A DNA stretch of 64,000 nt from assembly GCF_000392615.1 (NCBI RefSeq), contig NZ_KB933398.1, forward strand, positions 2,678,602 through 2,742,601, written 5' to 3'. The translations under genes were made by a program, and so were the position numbers. The DNA comes from Lysinibacillus sphaericus OT4b.31 (GTDB lineage: Bacteria; Bacillota; Bacilli; Bacillales_A; Planococcaceae). This document shows, piece after piece, positions 55,206 to 63,733 of the stretch. The stretch's first letter is position 1. Every line of letters starts with the position of its first letter. The notes beneath the pieces were generated by a model that was not told where the DNA came from, ran no database searches, and saw nothing but the letters and a program-made list of their open reading frames with translations.

Positions 55206-56036
55206 CTATAGGGCAGCATATGCAGCAAGTGCATCTTCAACATGGAATGGTGTTGTCCACGGACCCGATGCATTCGTAGTGACAAAAATAAATAATGCAT
55301 CATTTTTTTCGATAACAGAGGCTAAGCATAGCCCCGCTTCTGGCGTATACCCTGTTTTACCCCCTACAATGGCATCTGCAACTCCTGGCATTTTAGAATA
55401 AAGTGTACTTGCTATAGTAAGCTCATCAGGTACATATGTTGTATAACTTTTTGTCGTCAAAATTTGATAAAAATATGGATTTTCAATAGCATAACGAAAT
55501 AACCGACTAATATCTCGAACACTGGATACATGTGCAGCATCATGTAGACCACTGGTATTGACAAAATGCGTGTCAGCTAACCCCAGTTCACGAGCTTTAT
55601 CATTCATCAGTGCAACAAACTCCCCCTCGCTACCGGCAATAACATTCGCAAGCGTAGCTGTTGCATCTGCACCGGACGCCAGTAATGTACCGTATAACAA
55701 ATCTTCAATCGTCACTAAATCCCCTGCCTTAAAGCCTGCCATGGAGGCATTTTGTGCAGTAAACTCCGTAATTGTTTGTGGTGCAACCATAGTTTGCATC
55801 TGAAGATCCTCACTGGCCTCAATAGCTACGATTGCCGTCATTATCTTCGTTAACGATGCTGGATAGATAATGGCATCTGCATTTTTTTCATATAACACGT
55901 CACCATTTTCGTTCAGTAATAAAGCATTTTTACTATGTAACGAAGGTAGCTCAATTACAGCCTGCTCCGATGGTTTATTAAAATAAAAATAGGATGCCAC
56001 AACACCTATACAACAAAGTAAAATGAATTTTTTCAA
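55206..56036 (-). CDS. D-alanyl-D-alanine carboxypeptidase (S11, DacA/DacF-like)
   Basis: A 276-residue low-molecular-weight penicillin-binding protein that trims the terminal D-Ala of peptidoglycan stem peptides. An N-terminal membrane helix or signal (about 2-20) is followed by the active-site SLTK (in PASLTKIMT), the second motif SGADAT where many members have SGN, and the third KTG (GGKTGYT). Shorter than DacA because the C-terminal beta domain and amphipathic anchor are missing. The TTG start at 56036 follows AGGGGGC. Confidence 0.85.
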   Translation of the reverse strand: MKKFILLCCIGVVASYFYFNKPSEQAVIELPSLHSKNALLLNENGDVLYEKNADAIIYPASLTKIMTAIVAIEASEDLQMQTMVAPQTITEFTAQNASMAGFKAGDLVTIEDLLYGTLLASGADATATLANVIAGSEGEFVALMNDKARELGLADTHFVNTSGLHDAAHVSSVRDISRLFRYAIENPYFYQILTTKSYTTYVPDELTIASTLYSKMPGVADAIVGGKTGYTPEAGLCLASVIEKNDALFIFVTTNASGPWTTPFHVEDALAAYAAL

Positions 56037-56439
56037 AAAAACGCCCCCTATAGTAATTATAATAAAGGACAAATCTGAATATTCCTGTTGGCAATTTATG
56101 AAGAAATTATTAAGAACTTGAGAAGTTGTTATCATCGATCGTTCTCAATTCACTGCAATAGACGAACCTTGGACGCTGTTACTATTCATTAGTCGCTCTT
56201 TTCTTCGTTTATTCACCAAATGAAATAGGTAATAGTCTACCTCGTTGTACTCCTGACATTTCCAAAGTGATAGCATTCATTGTACTTTAAGTAATCAGAC
56301 CCATTTTAATTTTCCAGAAGAGTAATTATTAACTTCTGGTTAATGGACATATTACCAACCACATACCAATTTCTAAACATAGATTACTGATGTAAGGCAA
56401 GTGCTGGCTTTACTTAACAATCAAGAAGGGAAGTTGACA
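56037..56439. other. Gap holding the coat-like gene's leader
   Basis: No gene seen. About 60 bases before the coat-like gene is CATAGATTA (56378-56386), a fit to the sigma-K -10 pattern CATA-N3-TA, with AC 15 bases upstream; this is weak evidence for late sporulation expression. Confidence 0.3.
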
Positions 56440-56931
56440 ATGGAGGACAAAAGATACGTGATGAATTGCAATTACGATAAAGGTCATAAAGCCTACAAAT
56501 ACAGTATTATTGATAATCATTCCGATTATGAAGACGACCAATGGGATTATAAAATCGACATTCACAAATACAAGGTCGACAAATGTCGCTGTCGTAAAGA
56601 TGACAAACACTACCACGAAGACAAATGTCGCTGTCATAAAGAAGATAAATGCCGATATGAAGACGACAAACACTTCAGCCATAAAGACGATAAAGGCGAT
56701 CATAGATATGACAACCATTGTAAAAATTGTGTTTGTAATCAATTAAGAAAATTAGAACCCGGGACTTTAGTAGATGTATTCTTATCGAGTGGTGTTAGTT
56801 TCTGTGCTCTTACTTTTATCAGCCTGGATCCGCGAAATTGCTGTGCACACTTTCTAGAATTAGGAGAAACGCATAAACCACTTACCATAGACTGTCAAAA
56901 AATTGACGCTATTCGTAGAAATCATTGCTAA
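56440..56931 (+). CDS. His/Asp/Lys/Cys-rich spore-coat-like protein
   Basis: A 163-residue protein in two parts. Residues about 40-95 are a low-complexity run of His, Asp, Lys and Cys with repeated units (DKCRCRKDDKHYHED, DKCRCHKEDKCRYED). The C-terminal 65 residues are an ordered Cys-containing domain (CVCNQLRKLEPGTLVDVFLS and DPRNCCAHFLEL). The layout resembles Bacillus coat and exosporium proteins, which cross-link through Cys and bind metals through His. No exact family is recognised. The ATG at 56440 follows GAAGGGAAG. Confidence 0.65.
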   Translation: MEDKRYVMNCNYDKGHKAYKYSIIDNHSDYEDDQWDYKIDIHKYKVDKCRCRKDDKHYHEDKCRCHKEDKCRYEDDKHFSHKDDKGDHRYDNHCKNCVCNQLRKLEPGTLVDVFLSSGVSFCALTFISLDPRNCCAHFLELGETHKPLTIDCQKIDAIRRNHC

Positions 56932-56934
56932 CTT

Positions 56935-56970
56935 TTAAGGGGTCTCTTCCTATACGGAAGACCCTTTTAA
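56935..56970 (+). terminator. Terminator of the coat-like gene
   Basis: Interrupted stem AAGGGGTCTCTTCC with GGAAGACCCTT and a T4 run, directly after the stop codon. Confidence 0.65.
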
Positions 56971-57040
56971 TGTTGTTTTCCCCCAGACAAATTCGTTAAA
57001 CATTTAGAAACGAAACTTGTCTCCAATTATGTAAGAGTAG

Positions 57041-57658
57041 TCACCGTGAATAAAAATCATCGAATTCTAAGGAAATTCGATTAATCTTCTTATTGGATAA
57101 TTTAAAGAACACATCTTGGGCTACTTCTAGCTTTAGTGCATTGTCCTTTTCTAGCCCAGCGTAGATCCCACGTAAAATCCGCCCTGTCAAACCATAAGAA
57201 ACGGCAAGCACTTTTGGTTCATGTTTAATGCTATCGAGCCAATCTGTTAGTCTACTTACAACTGCATCATAACTTTCTCCATTTGGAGCTTTAAAATACC
57301 AATTATAGACATCTGAATTGTTAAAAAAGCTTGGCCATGTGTTTTCAAATTCTTTAGTTGTTAACCCAGCCCAATCTCCTACATCCACTTCGGTTAGTCG
57401 ATTGTCCTTCGCTACATTTTTAACATCATATCCAATTGCTTCACAAATAATTTCGGTACTTTTTAAGGCCCTACCTAATGGACTTGAAACAACCTTCCAA
57501 TCATTAGGATTCCCGATTAAACTTTTCAACATGTCAGCATTTTGTCGAACTTGTTCTATTCCAACATCCGTCAAAGGGGAATCGAGCACGCCTTGGTATC
57601 GTCCTTGTTTATTAAATTGCGTTTCCCCATGACGAAGTAAGTAAATAATTTGATCCAT
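57041..57658 (-). CDS. Histidine phosphatase family protein (phosphoglycerate-mutase-like)
   Basis: A 205-residue branch-1 histidine phosphatase. The catalytic RHGET motif (residues about 9-13) accepts the phosphate; the second Arg lies in SSPLGRALKSTE, the acid in LTEVDVGDW. The usual second His in the C-terminal VSHG motif is replaced: the sequence reads VLAVSYGLTGR, Tyr for His. That could reduce or change activity. Substrate unknown. AAAGGGGGC precedes the ATG; monocistronic. Confidence 0.85.
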   Translation of the reverse strand: MDQIIYLLRHGETQFNKQGRYQGVLDSPLTDVGIEQVRQNADMLKSLIGNPNDWKVVSSPLGRALKSTEIICEAIGYDVKNVAKDNRLTEVDVGDWAGLTTKEFENTWPSFFNNSDVYNWYFKAPNGESYDAVVSRLTDWLDSIKHEPKVLAVSYGLTGRILRGIYAGLEKDNALKLEVAQDVFFKLSNKKINRISLEFDDFYSR

Positions 57659-57714
57659 TCACGACGCCCCCTTTTCAATCTCAAAGTTTTACTAATCGCA
57701 TTGTACAGTTAAAC

Positions 57715-58137
57715 TCACAACAGTACAAACATAAATACAGCAGCAAAGAACAAACATAATGGGCTATAAAACCATGTATCGTTTCTAGCAAACTGAGAAT
57801 GTTTTATTTTTTTGAAAAATCCTACATATTTAAAATCACCGATAGCTCGGATAAAGAAAACAACCGTACAAACAATACAGCCCATTCTAGAAATAATATT
57901 TGCTTGAAAGCTTTGTAAAAAATCGCCTTGTACAAGTAGCAGCAATGCTGCCATACAAATAAGGACTGCTACCAATAGTGTCCCCGTTTTCCTCGGAACA
58001 AAAGCTAGTCCATCTCCCCCTCCCTTTACGGGTATGACAACAGTAGAACTCCAACGGCCTCCACAAGCCCAATAAACATGGAGCATACTAATAAGGCATA
58101 GCATACTGACAGCTAATAACGTCAAAATCAATTTCAT
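57715..58137 (-). CDS. DUF3995 membrane protein under TetR control
   Basis: A 140-residue protein with four membrane helices (about 3-22, 50-68, 82-100, 122-139) and the HVYWACGGRW signature of DUF3995 near the first helix. Function unknown. TTGGAGG precedes the ATG. A palindrome at 58170 matches one in front of the TetR gene upstream, so that repressor probably controls this gene. Confidence 0.8.
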   Translation of the reverse strand: MKLILTLLAVSMLCLISMLHVYWACGGRWSSTVVIPVKGGGDGLAFVPRKTGTLLVAVLICMAALLLLVQGDFLQSFQANIISRMGCIVCTVVFFIRAIGDFKYVGFFKKIKHSQFARNDTWFYSPLCLFFAAVFMFVLL

Positions 58138-58169
58138 TTGTTTTCCTCCAATGCCATTTTATTTATAAA

Positions 58170-58187
58170 ACATACGCTGCCGTATGT
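58170..58187 (-). promoter_or_regulatory. TetR operator in front of the DUF3995 gene
   Basis: ACATACG-CTGC-CGTATGT, a palindrome with perfect 7-base arms, 33 bases upstream of the DUF3995 start. A near copy lies at 58777. Confidence 0.75.
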
Positions 58188-58241
58188 TGCGGCGTGAAAT
58201 TTGTCCCTACAGGCCTATACAACTGTTAGGGACATTTAAAA

Positions 58242-58754
58242 TCATATATTTACTAATAGCTCAAACATTTTTTCTATATCAAAATTAGGATTTGCTTCAA
58301 ACCTAGTCATCCACCCTACATATGTTAAATAAGCAAGTCTCGCTCGGTCTACCGCTTGTGAATCGCCTATTCCTTTTTTTTGATATAATTTTGCAACGCA
58401 ATAAATTCTTTGTTCCTCAATTTCTACTAAGCGCGCGGCCACATGTGCATTGTATTTAGCCCAGTCGTAAATTCCAATCTCGATTTTCTTATTACTACTA
58501 AAGCTAATGCGTAAAAGTTGTTCTAATGAGGAATCCTCATGTTCCATACTATGAATTATCCGCTTCGTTGCATGTATTTCCCAATAATCTATCATCGAAT
58601 TTAATAGATCTTGATGGTCACGAAAATAGTGGTAGAAGCTCCCTTTGCTTATTTTCAGTGAACGAGCAAGTGTTTCGATGCGAACTTTATGTATGCCAAC
58701 TTCGGCTAATTGCTGTAAACCAGCCTTAACCCAGTCTTCTCTTGTTAATTGCAT
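58242..58754 (-). CDS. TetR/AcrR-family regulator
   Basis: A 170-residue repressor with the TetR helix-turn-helix (about 10-52: LAEVGIHKVRIETLARSL, ISKGSFYHYF). The ligand-binding half gives no clue to its effector. AGGAGGTGAATT precedes the ATG. A palindrome in its own promoter region is repeated before the downstream DUF3995 gene, so it probably represses both. Confidence 0.88.
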   Translation of the reverse strand: MQLTREDWVKAGLQQLAEVGIHKVRIETLARSLKISKGSFYHYFRDHQDLLNSMIDYWEIHATKRIIHSMEHEDSSLEQLLRISFSSNKKIEIGIYDWAKYNAHVAARLVEIEEQRIYCVAKLYQKKGIGDSQAVDRARLAYLTYVGWMTRFEANPNFDIEKMFELLVNI

Positions 58755-58776
58755 AATTCACCTCCTCATTAATATA

Positions 58777-58794
58777 AGATACGGTAGCGTATGT
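58777..58794 (-). promoter_or_regulatory. TetR operator in front of the tetR-type gene
   Basis: AGATACG-GTAG-CGTATGT shares both arms with the palindrome at 58170 except for one base, with the same 4-base spacer length. It lies 23 bases upstream of the regulator's start. Confidence 0.72.
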
Positions 58795-59104
58795 TTTTAT
58801 CAGATTACTTCTTAATCTAAACTTTGTCAATTTAATTCATCCAATGTGGAGACGTCCATGAATTTAAAAGAAAGGCTGTGTTTAATTACAGTGTTAATAT
58901 AATCACCCGTATAATTGTTCAAAAACAAGATTAAGAGTATACGTTCAGGTTGTTTTAAACTATTAGATACACTTTCTTTTGATACGAATGAACGTAGTAT
59001 TCTAACATTTGAGATGAAAGTTGTTTTTTTCCGATGAATGAAACAAACGCAATAATTCCATTAAGAAAAATTATAACTTAGAAAGGGGTTAAATCGTCTA
59101 TAAA
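58795..59104. other. Gap without a gene
   Basis: AT-rich intergenic DNA between the TetR promoter and the end of the MORN gene. No gene, hairpin or repeat stands out. Confidence 0.4.
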
Positions 59105-59416
59105 TTAGACAAAACAAGTTGCCTTCATTGAAAAAAGGACAGTAGTACCGTCCTTATATAAAATGCCATTCCCTTGTTTCTTATTTTGAATAAATTCCCC
59201 TTGATAGATGATTTGCCCTTTTAAATACATAATGCCGTTGCCCTGCTTCATATGATTGACAAATTCAACTTCGAATAATAGTTCACCCTCCTGGTCAAAA
59301 ATCGTACCCATGCCATCATAAATGTCATAGCTTGAAACATTTTTCTTGACGCCTCCGCGATACATGACGATGCCATGTGGATAAAAAAGTTCTTTTTCTT
59401 CATAATTATGTGTCAT
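59105..59416 (-). CDS. MORN-repeat protein
   Basis: A 103-residue protein made of about four MORN-like units; the clearest are NHMKQGNGIMYLKGQIIYQG and NKKQGNGILYKDG, each with the family's G-x-G-x-x-Y core. MORN repeats bind lipids or proteins; in bacteria the role is usually unknown. AAAGGA lies 10 bases before the ATG. Divergent from the membrane-anchored protein gene at 59510. Confidence 0.75.
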   Translation of the reverse strand: MTHNYEEKELFYPHGIVMYRGGVKKNVSSYDIYDGMGTIFDQEGELLFEVEFVNHMKQGNGIMYLKGQIIYQGEFIQNKKQGNGILYKDGTTVLFSMKATCFV

Positions 59417-59509
59417 TTAATTGCTATCCTTTATCATTTCAGTATATGCTCAATTATAGCGTGGAGTGGAATACATAAGAATGAATTTTCAGAATTTAAG
59501 GAGAGCCAC

Positions 59510-59938
59510 ATGAAAAAAAGATATAAAATACTTTCCGGTATATTACTTACCCTCATCATTCTCTACATATCTACAATGCTATTAACGAGAGATTCAACTT
59601 TTGATAAGGAGATATTGGAAATGCTCGAAATAGAACATATTGATGAAGTTGAAATCATTCGAGCATCCGACGAAAAAACAATCAATATAACTGATGCAGC
59701 TATGATTGATCAAATCATGCAACATTTTAATGAGCAACCACTCCGAAAAGTACGTTTTTCTAACTCAGACTTTAAAGAGGCTTATTGGCTAACATTACGT
59801 CTTCATGATGAACGGACAATTGGTATGCGTCTTGACGATTCAAAGCATCTCTATGTTTTTTTGTACGAGGAAAATTATATGAAAGATTACAAGCTATTAG
59901 ATGACTTGGAACTAACGTTTATCGAAGAATTATTTTGA
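59510..59938 (+). CDS. Membrane-anchored hypothetical protein
   Basis: A 142-residue protein with one N-terminal membrane helix (about 6-27) and an outer domain of about 110 residues rich in acidic and hydrophobic residues. It resembles short Bacillus exported proteins of unknown function; the family is not recognised. The ATG at 59510 follows AAGGAGAGCC; a longer frame from 59375 overlaps the divergent MORN gene and lacks a site. Confidence 0.65.
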   Translation: MKKRYKILSGILLTLIILYISTMLLTRDSTFDKEILEMLEIEHIDEVEIIRASDEKTINITDAAMIDQIMQHFNEQPLRKVRFSNSDFKEAYWLTLRLHDERTIGMRLDDSKHLYVFLYEENYMKDYKLLDDLELTFIEELF

Positions 59939-59951
59939 GGACAGATAGCAA

Positions 59952-59977
59952 AACCCGTGTACCAATATACACGGGTT
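59952..59977. terminator. Hairpin between converging genes
   Basis: A perfect 10-base stem AACCCGTGTA with TACACGGGTT; on the minus strand it continues TTTTGC. It probably ends the WYL regulator gene and may also serve the plus-strand gene. Confidence 0.6.
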
Positions 59978-59983
59978 CATCTC

Positions 59984-60970
59984 TTATATATACAGATAGT
60001 TTTGTTGCATGGATTGAATGATATCAATCATTTCTTCTCTTAATTCGAGAGGCTCCAGCACCTCAATACTCGCCCCTTGGCTAAGTAGCCACATTTTAAT
60101 ACCGCGACCAAAAACTTCCGCTTCAAATATGCATTGCCCTTCTTTATTTGACAACATTTTAGCTGTTGGTAACCGATCTAATACTGCCTGTGGCGATATG
60201 CCTGTAAATATAAATTTCATGCGCATGAGTTCTCCAGCGTGCATAAATTGAATACGCTTGCGAAATTCCCCTTCCTGAAAACGTTCTGAATAGGGTATTT
60301 GAAATTTCTTCTCAAGCTCAAGGAAATGTTGAATACGATCAATACGATACACAATAGGCAAATCCTTTTCATGCTTGCTATCATAAGCTATTAAATAGAA
60401 ATAGTATTCCGAGAAAATAACGCCAAGTGGCTTTAAGATTTTTTCTGTAGGCATTGTCTCGCCTTCTCGTAAATAATCAATTTTAATCAACTTCTTCTTT
60501 TGAATCGCTTCTGATATAGCCCAAATTAAATGCAGTAAGGACTTTTTATGATTTAAATCCACGTATAAGTGTTTCTCATTTAAAATTATATTATGAATAA
60601 ACTCTTGTTTATCTGCAGCTACAATAGAAATAAGTTTATCTATAATGTCACTCATTTCCGATTTTAGTAGTGCTCTTGATTCGATTAGTATTTTAACAAT
60701 CGCTAACACTTGCTCTTTCGATAAAATCTTTTTTCCTGTATTCGTAAGCTTATATAGTTTTTCTGTCCGCACATACTCTAAATGACAATCTAATTTAGCT
60801 TGTTCAATATAGGCTCTAATTTGATCTAAATCTCGTTGTATGGTTTTTTCACCAACATTATGTGTAAATGCTTCTTGCTTTTTGTTTATTCCTTGACCAT
60901 CCATCAGTCTGTCAAACATTGAAATGACACGATAGCCTTTGTTTTGTTGTGAATCCACCATATATCCCAC
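59984..60970 (-). CDS. WYL-domain transcriptional regulator (YafY/PafC-like)
   Basis: A 328-residue regulator. The N-terminal winged HTH (about 10-65, GEKTIQRDLDQIRAY) is followed by a WYL domain (about 150-230, with KKLIKIDYLREGE and YYFYLIAYDSKHE) and a WCX C-terminal region (about 240-325). WYL domains sense nucleic-acid or nucleotide ligands in DNA-damage and defence regulators. No defence genes are adjacent. The start is uncertain between 60970 (GTG) and the ATG at 60961. Confidence 0.82.
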   Translation of the reverse strand: MGYMVDSQQNKGYRVISMFDRLMDGQGINKKQEAFTHNVGEKTIQRDLDQIRAYIEQAKLDCHLEYVRTEKLYKLTNTGKKILSKEQVLAIVKILIESRALLKSEMSDIIDKLISIVAADKQEFIHNIILNEKHLYVDLNHKKSLLHLIWAISEAIQKKKLIKIDYLREGETMPTEKILKPLGVIFSEYYFYLIAYDSKHEKDLPIVYRIDRIQHFLELEKKFQIPYSERFQEGEFRKRIQFMHAGELMRMKFIFTGISPQAVLDRLPTAKMLSNKEGQCIFEAEVFGRGIKMWLLSQGASIEVLEPLELREEMIDIIQSMQQNYLYI

Positions 60971-61148
60971 TCTTTCTCCATAGTTACTCTCTCATTATAC
61001 AAAACGAGATGGACACTATTAGTCCTTTTAACTATGAAATTTCTATATTTTTGGTATAATTGGTACTATACTAATTAAACAACAAAACATCTTCAAACAG
61101 ACTGAAAATACCACTTTTTTGTCATAATTAACAATATTAATACAAAAA

Positions 61149-61181
61149 GAAGACTTCAATCAATTTGACTGAAGCCCTTGA
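61149..61181 (-). terminator. Terminator of the YbjQ gene or operon
   Basis: GGCTTCAGT pairs with ATTGAAGTC (G-U pairs allowed), followed on the minus strand by TTCTTTTT. It lies a few bases after the ybjQ-type stop. Confidence 0.65.
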
Positions 61182-61186
61182 GAAAG

Positions 61187-61504
61187 TTATAACTTTAATT
61201 TTACTGCTGTTCCGTACGCTAATACTTCGGAAGTCCCATCCATTACAGACGATGTGGAAAATCTTACACCTACTATCGCATTTGCCCCTAATTGTTGCGC
61301 TTCTTGTACCATTGCCTTTGTGGCAATTTCTCGGGAACGAACGAGCATTTCTGCATACTCTTTCATTTCTCCACCGACAATATTGCGAAGCCCTGCAATC
61401 ATATCACGACCGACGTTTCTGGATTGCACAGAGTTGCCCTTCACTAGGCCTAGTGTTTCTTCAATGTGTTTTCCTACTATCTCATCCGTTGTAGACATTA
61501 ACAT
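61187..61504 (-). CDS. YbjQ/UPF0145 family protein
   Basis: A 105-residue protein of the YbjQ (DUF74) family, which forms a pentamer of dodecin-like alpha/beta units; a heavy-metal-binding role has been proposed but not shown. Recognised by VQSRNVGRDMIAGLRNIVGG and the tail ANAIVGVRFSTSSV. AGGAGG precedes the ATG. It lies 11 bases after the deoxyribosyltransferase gene and may be co-transcribed. Confidence 0.88.
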   Translation of the reverse strand: MLMSTTDEIVGKHIEETLGLVKGNSVQSRNVGRDMIAGLRNIVGGEMKEYAEMLVRSREIATKAMVQEAQQLGANAIVGVRFSTSSVMDGTSEVLAYGTAVKLKL

Positions 61505-61515
61505 ACGCTTTCCTC

Positions 61516-61995
61516 CTAGAAGTTCAACTTTTGAATTGCTTTAACAGCATCTTCAATTGAAGAAGCGATTATACCATTACGCTTAATCAGGCCTATTACA
61601 AATAAATTACGATAGACAAACTGATTTTCGATACCATCTCGGACAAGTGCTTCTATTTTCATCATGTTTTCTCGCCCTTGCTGACGAACATCTGTAAATA
61701 CGCCAACGATTGGACGATTAAGCATAGAAAAAGCACCAATTTCAGCTGCGACACCTGAATCTATTTCTACACCGTCTAAAACCGCCACTAAAACATCGCT
61801 ACTTTGCAGCATCATTAAATCAGCCTCTGCAATCGCTAAACTATCCGCATAGGCTGTTTTATCATTAATTGCATCATTCTCCTGTGGTACATATAATTCA
61901 ATGCCTGGTACGGCCTGTCGAATTGCTGCCGCAAGTTGTTCGTTGACTAAACGATCTCCTAACGAAAATAAGCCGTTTGCTAAATATGCTTTCAT
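61516..61995 (-). CDS. Nucleoside 2-deoxyribosyltransferase
   Basis: A 159-residue enzyme that moves deoxyribose between bases in nucleotide salvage. Family features are the N-terminal YLANGLFSLGD, an Asp-rich middle with SDVLVAVLDG and the conserved VEIDSGVAAEIGAF, which carries the catalytic Glu. Length is normal. AAGGAG precedes the ATG. In a likely operon with the GNAT gene (12 bases upstream) and the YbjQ gene (11 bases downstream). Confidence 0.9.
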   Translation of the reverse strand: MKAYLANGLFSLGDRLVNEQLAAAIRQAVPGIELYVPQENDAINDKTAYADSLAIAEADLMMLQSSDVLVAVLDGVEIDSGVAAEIGAFSMLNRPIVGVFTDVRQQGRENMMKIEALVRDGIENQFVYRNLFVIGLIKRNGIIASSIEDAVKAIQKLNF

Positions 61996-62007
61996 ACTAT
62001 GAACTCC

Positions 62008-62442
62008 TTAAAGTAATGATTTTTCAAAAATAATTTTATGTCGACCCTTTTCATCAACAAATGTAGACACAATGTCAAATTCATGCTTAATATTTGTAAT
62101 AAGCATTGCTTTCTTTGTATTTCTACCATATGTACGTACCTTTTTATAGCCAAGTAATTGCAGTCTGTCGTGTTGCTTGTTCATTAATTGACTGGCAATT
62201 CCTTGACCACGCATTCTCTCATGAACACCGCCTAGCCAGCTATAAAAAACACCGTCGGGTTGTTCATAGCCAAGCTTAAAGCCAATAATTTCGTCTTGTT
62301 CTACTGCAAATAGACATAATAGCCCTTTTTTACTTTCCATTTTTTCCAATGAAAGCTTATTCCCGTCGAAAACATGAGCATGAATCAACTGTAATTGGTC
62401 TAGCCAGGCATAGGGCATACCATCAATAACAACAATATGCAT
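62008..62442 (-). CDS. GNAT-family N-acetyltransferase
   Basis: A 144-residue acetyltransferase; the CoA-binding motif is MRGQGIASQLM (about 87-97), preceded by the YSWLGGVHERM strand. Substrate unknown. The ATG at 62442 follows GAGGTGG; the frame to 62490 has no site. Likely first gene of the operon with the deoxyribosyltransferase. Confidence 0.85.
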   Translation of the reverse strand: MHIVVIDGMPYAWLDQLQLIHAHVFDGNKLSLEKMESKKGLLCLFAVEQDEIIGFKLGYEQPDGVFYSWLGGVHERMRGQGIASQLMNKQHDRLQLLGYKKVRTYGRNTKKAMLITNIKHEFDIVSTFVDEKGRHKIIFEKSLL

Positions 62443-62538
62443 TTCTCTACCACCTCGTCTCCAGTTTCCCATTATAGCAGAAAAGGGCAACTTACATTAG
62501 AAAGGACAAAATTATTTCGATCCAGCCATCGCGTCAAT

Positions 62539-63087
62539 TTAACCATACAAAATTGCTGGCTCGCGTACTGCATGTAAATAGTTTGCAAGCTTCCCAGCAA
62601 ATACTTCCTCTAAATAAGGCAATTGTGCGATGCAATGTGGTGTCATTAAAGCCGGATTTTGATAAACCTTTAACCCTCCAGCTTTTAACAGCATCGCCAC
62701 AAATTGAGAACAAAAATAGGCACGCTCTCTTCTCACTTCTTTTTGCACCATAACACCAAATAAGCCGATGAAATTATATTTATAACGTTCTCGATTCCAA
62801 TACATATATTGAACGATTTTCATCATTTCTAAATACTGATAATGCGAAACTTTACAGCGATAAATAACGCAGTCAGCAGCTTCAAACAGCCCTAATTCTG
62901 CATCTTCTCTTAAAAACCCACCACTTAATGGGTTATTTAATTGTCTTCGCCCAAAGCTATACATTTCAAAAAGGCCTTCATCAAATGCAACAGATGCATG
63001 ATTCATCTCTTTTCCCGTATACATTCCGATAGCTTTTGACAATAATGTGCCGGTTTTTGTTAATACTATGTAAATGGTATATGCCAT
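62539..63087 (-). CDS. YiiX/YebB-like NlpC/P60-superfamily cysteine hydrolase
   Basis: A 182-residue protein with the layout of permuted papain-like hydrolases: His in MNHASVAF (about 28-35) and the nucleophile Cys in AYFCSQFVAMLL (about 123-134). No signal peptide, so it acts in the cytoplasm or is exported without one. The family includes lipid- and amide-cleaving enzymes; substrate unknown. The ATG at 63087 follows AGGTGAAG. Confidence 0.7.
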   Translation of the reverse strand: MAYTIYIVLTKTGTLLSKAIGMYTGKEMNHASVAFDEGLFEMYSFGRRQLNNPLSGGFLREDAELGLFEAADCVIYRCKVSHYQYLEMMKIVQYMYWNRERYKYNFIGLFGVMVQKEVRRERAYFCSQFVAMLLKAGGLKVYQNPALMTPHCIAQLPYLEEVFAGKLANYLHAVREPAILYG

Positions 63088-63733
63088 ATCTTCACCTACT
63101 TCAATTTTCTCAGCTATTAGCAATACGTATCAGCTCTTCATTTAGTTTCGTATTTTCTATTATTTCTATTATACAATTTAAATCTTAAGTTTTTACTGCT
63201 AGTACCTGAAGATTTCCTTAATTTTTATCATGATTGTATTTTATTAATGATAGATTCGATTCTATCAAAGTTTTAAAAGTCTTAATTTTTCGCCACCTTT
63301 ATTTATATGTCTAAAATTTTATTCTTATGTGGAGGATTTTGAGGTACACACAATTTTTTTATGGAGTTCCTGGGGTAAGAGATTCTTGACGGCTGCATAG
63401 GCTAAATCAATGCTTTCTGAATTCTCTTAGCAAACAATCGTTGTTGATTAATCACTACTTATATTGTTGAATAAACCGTCCAAAATATTAACCATATTGT
63501 AGAGTAATTATTGCTAAAATGCGGAAAAACTGAAATGATTATAGTTAAACAAGACATTCTATAAAATTACTAAATAAGGGTTCTTTTTCTAAAATGATTT
63601 TTTATTTGAGTCAATTTCGTAATTTTGAGACCTTACGGCTCTAAGCTTAAAATGACAAGAAAATAGAGCACCTCCCCAAATCCTGTATAATGAGAGTTAC
63701 TACACACACATTAACAGATTGGAGAAATGCTCT
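63088..63733. other. Gap before the transposase gene
   Basis: AT-rich. No gene is seen. A TATAAT lies about 50 bases before the transposase start. The left inverted repeat of the insertion sequence should be in this stretch but could not be placed without the right end, which lies beyond the window. Confidence 0.4.
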
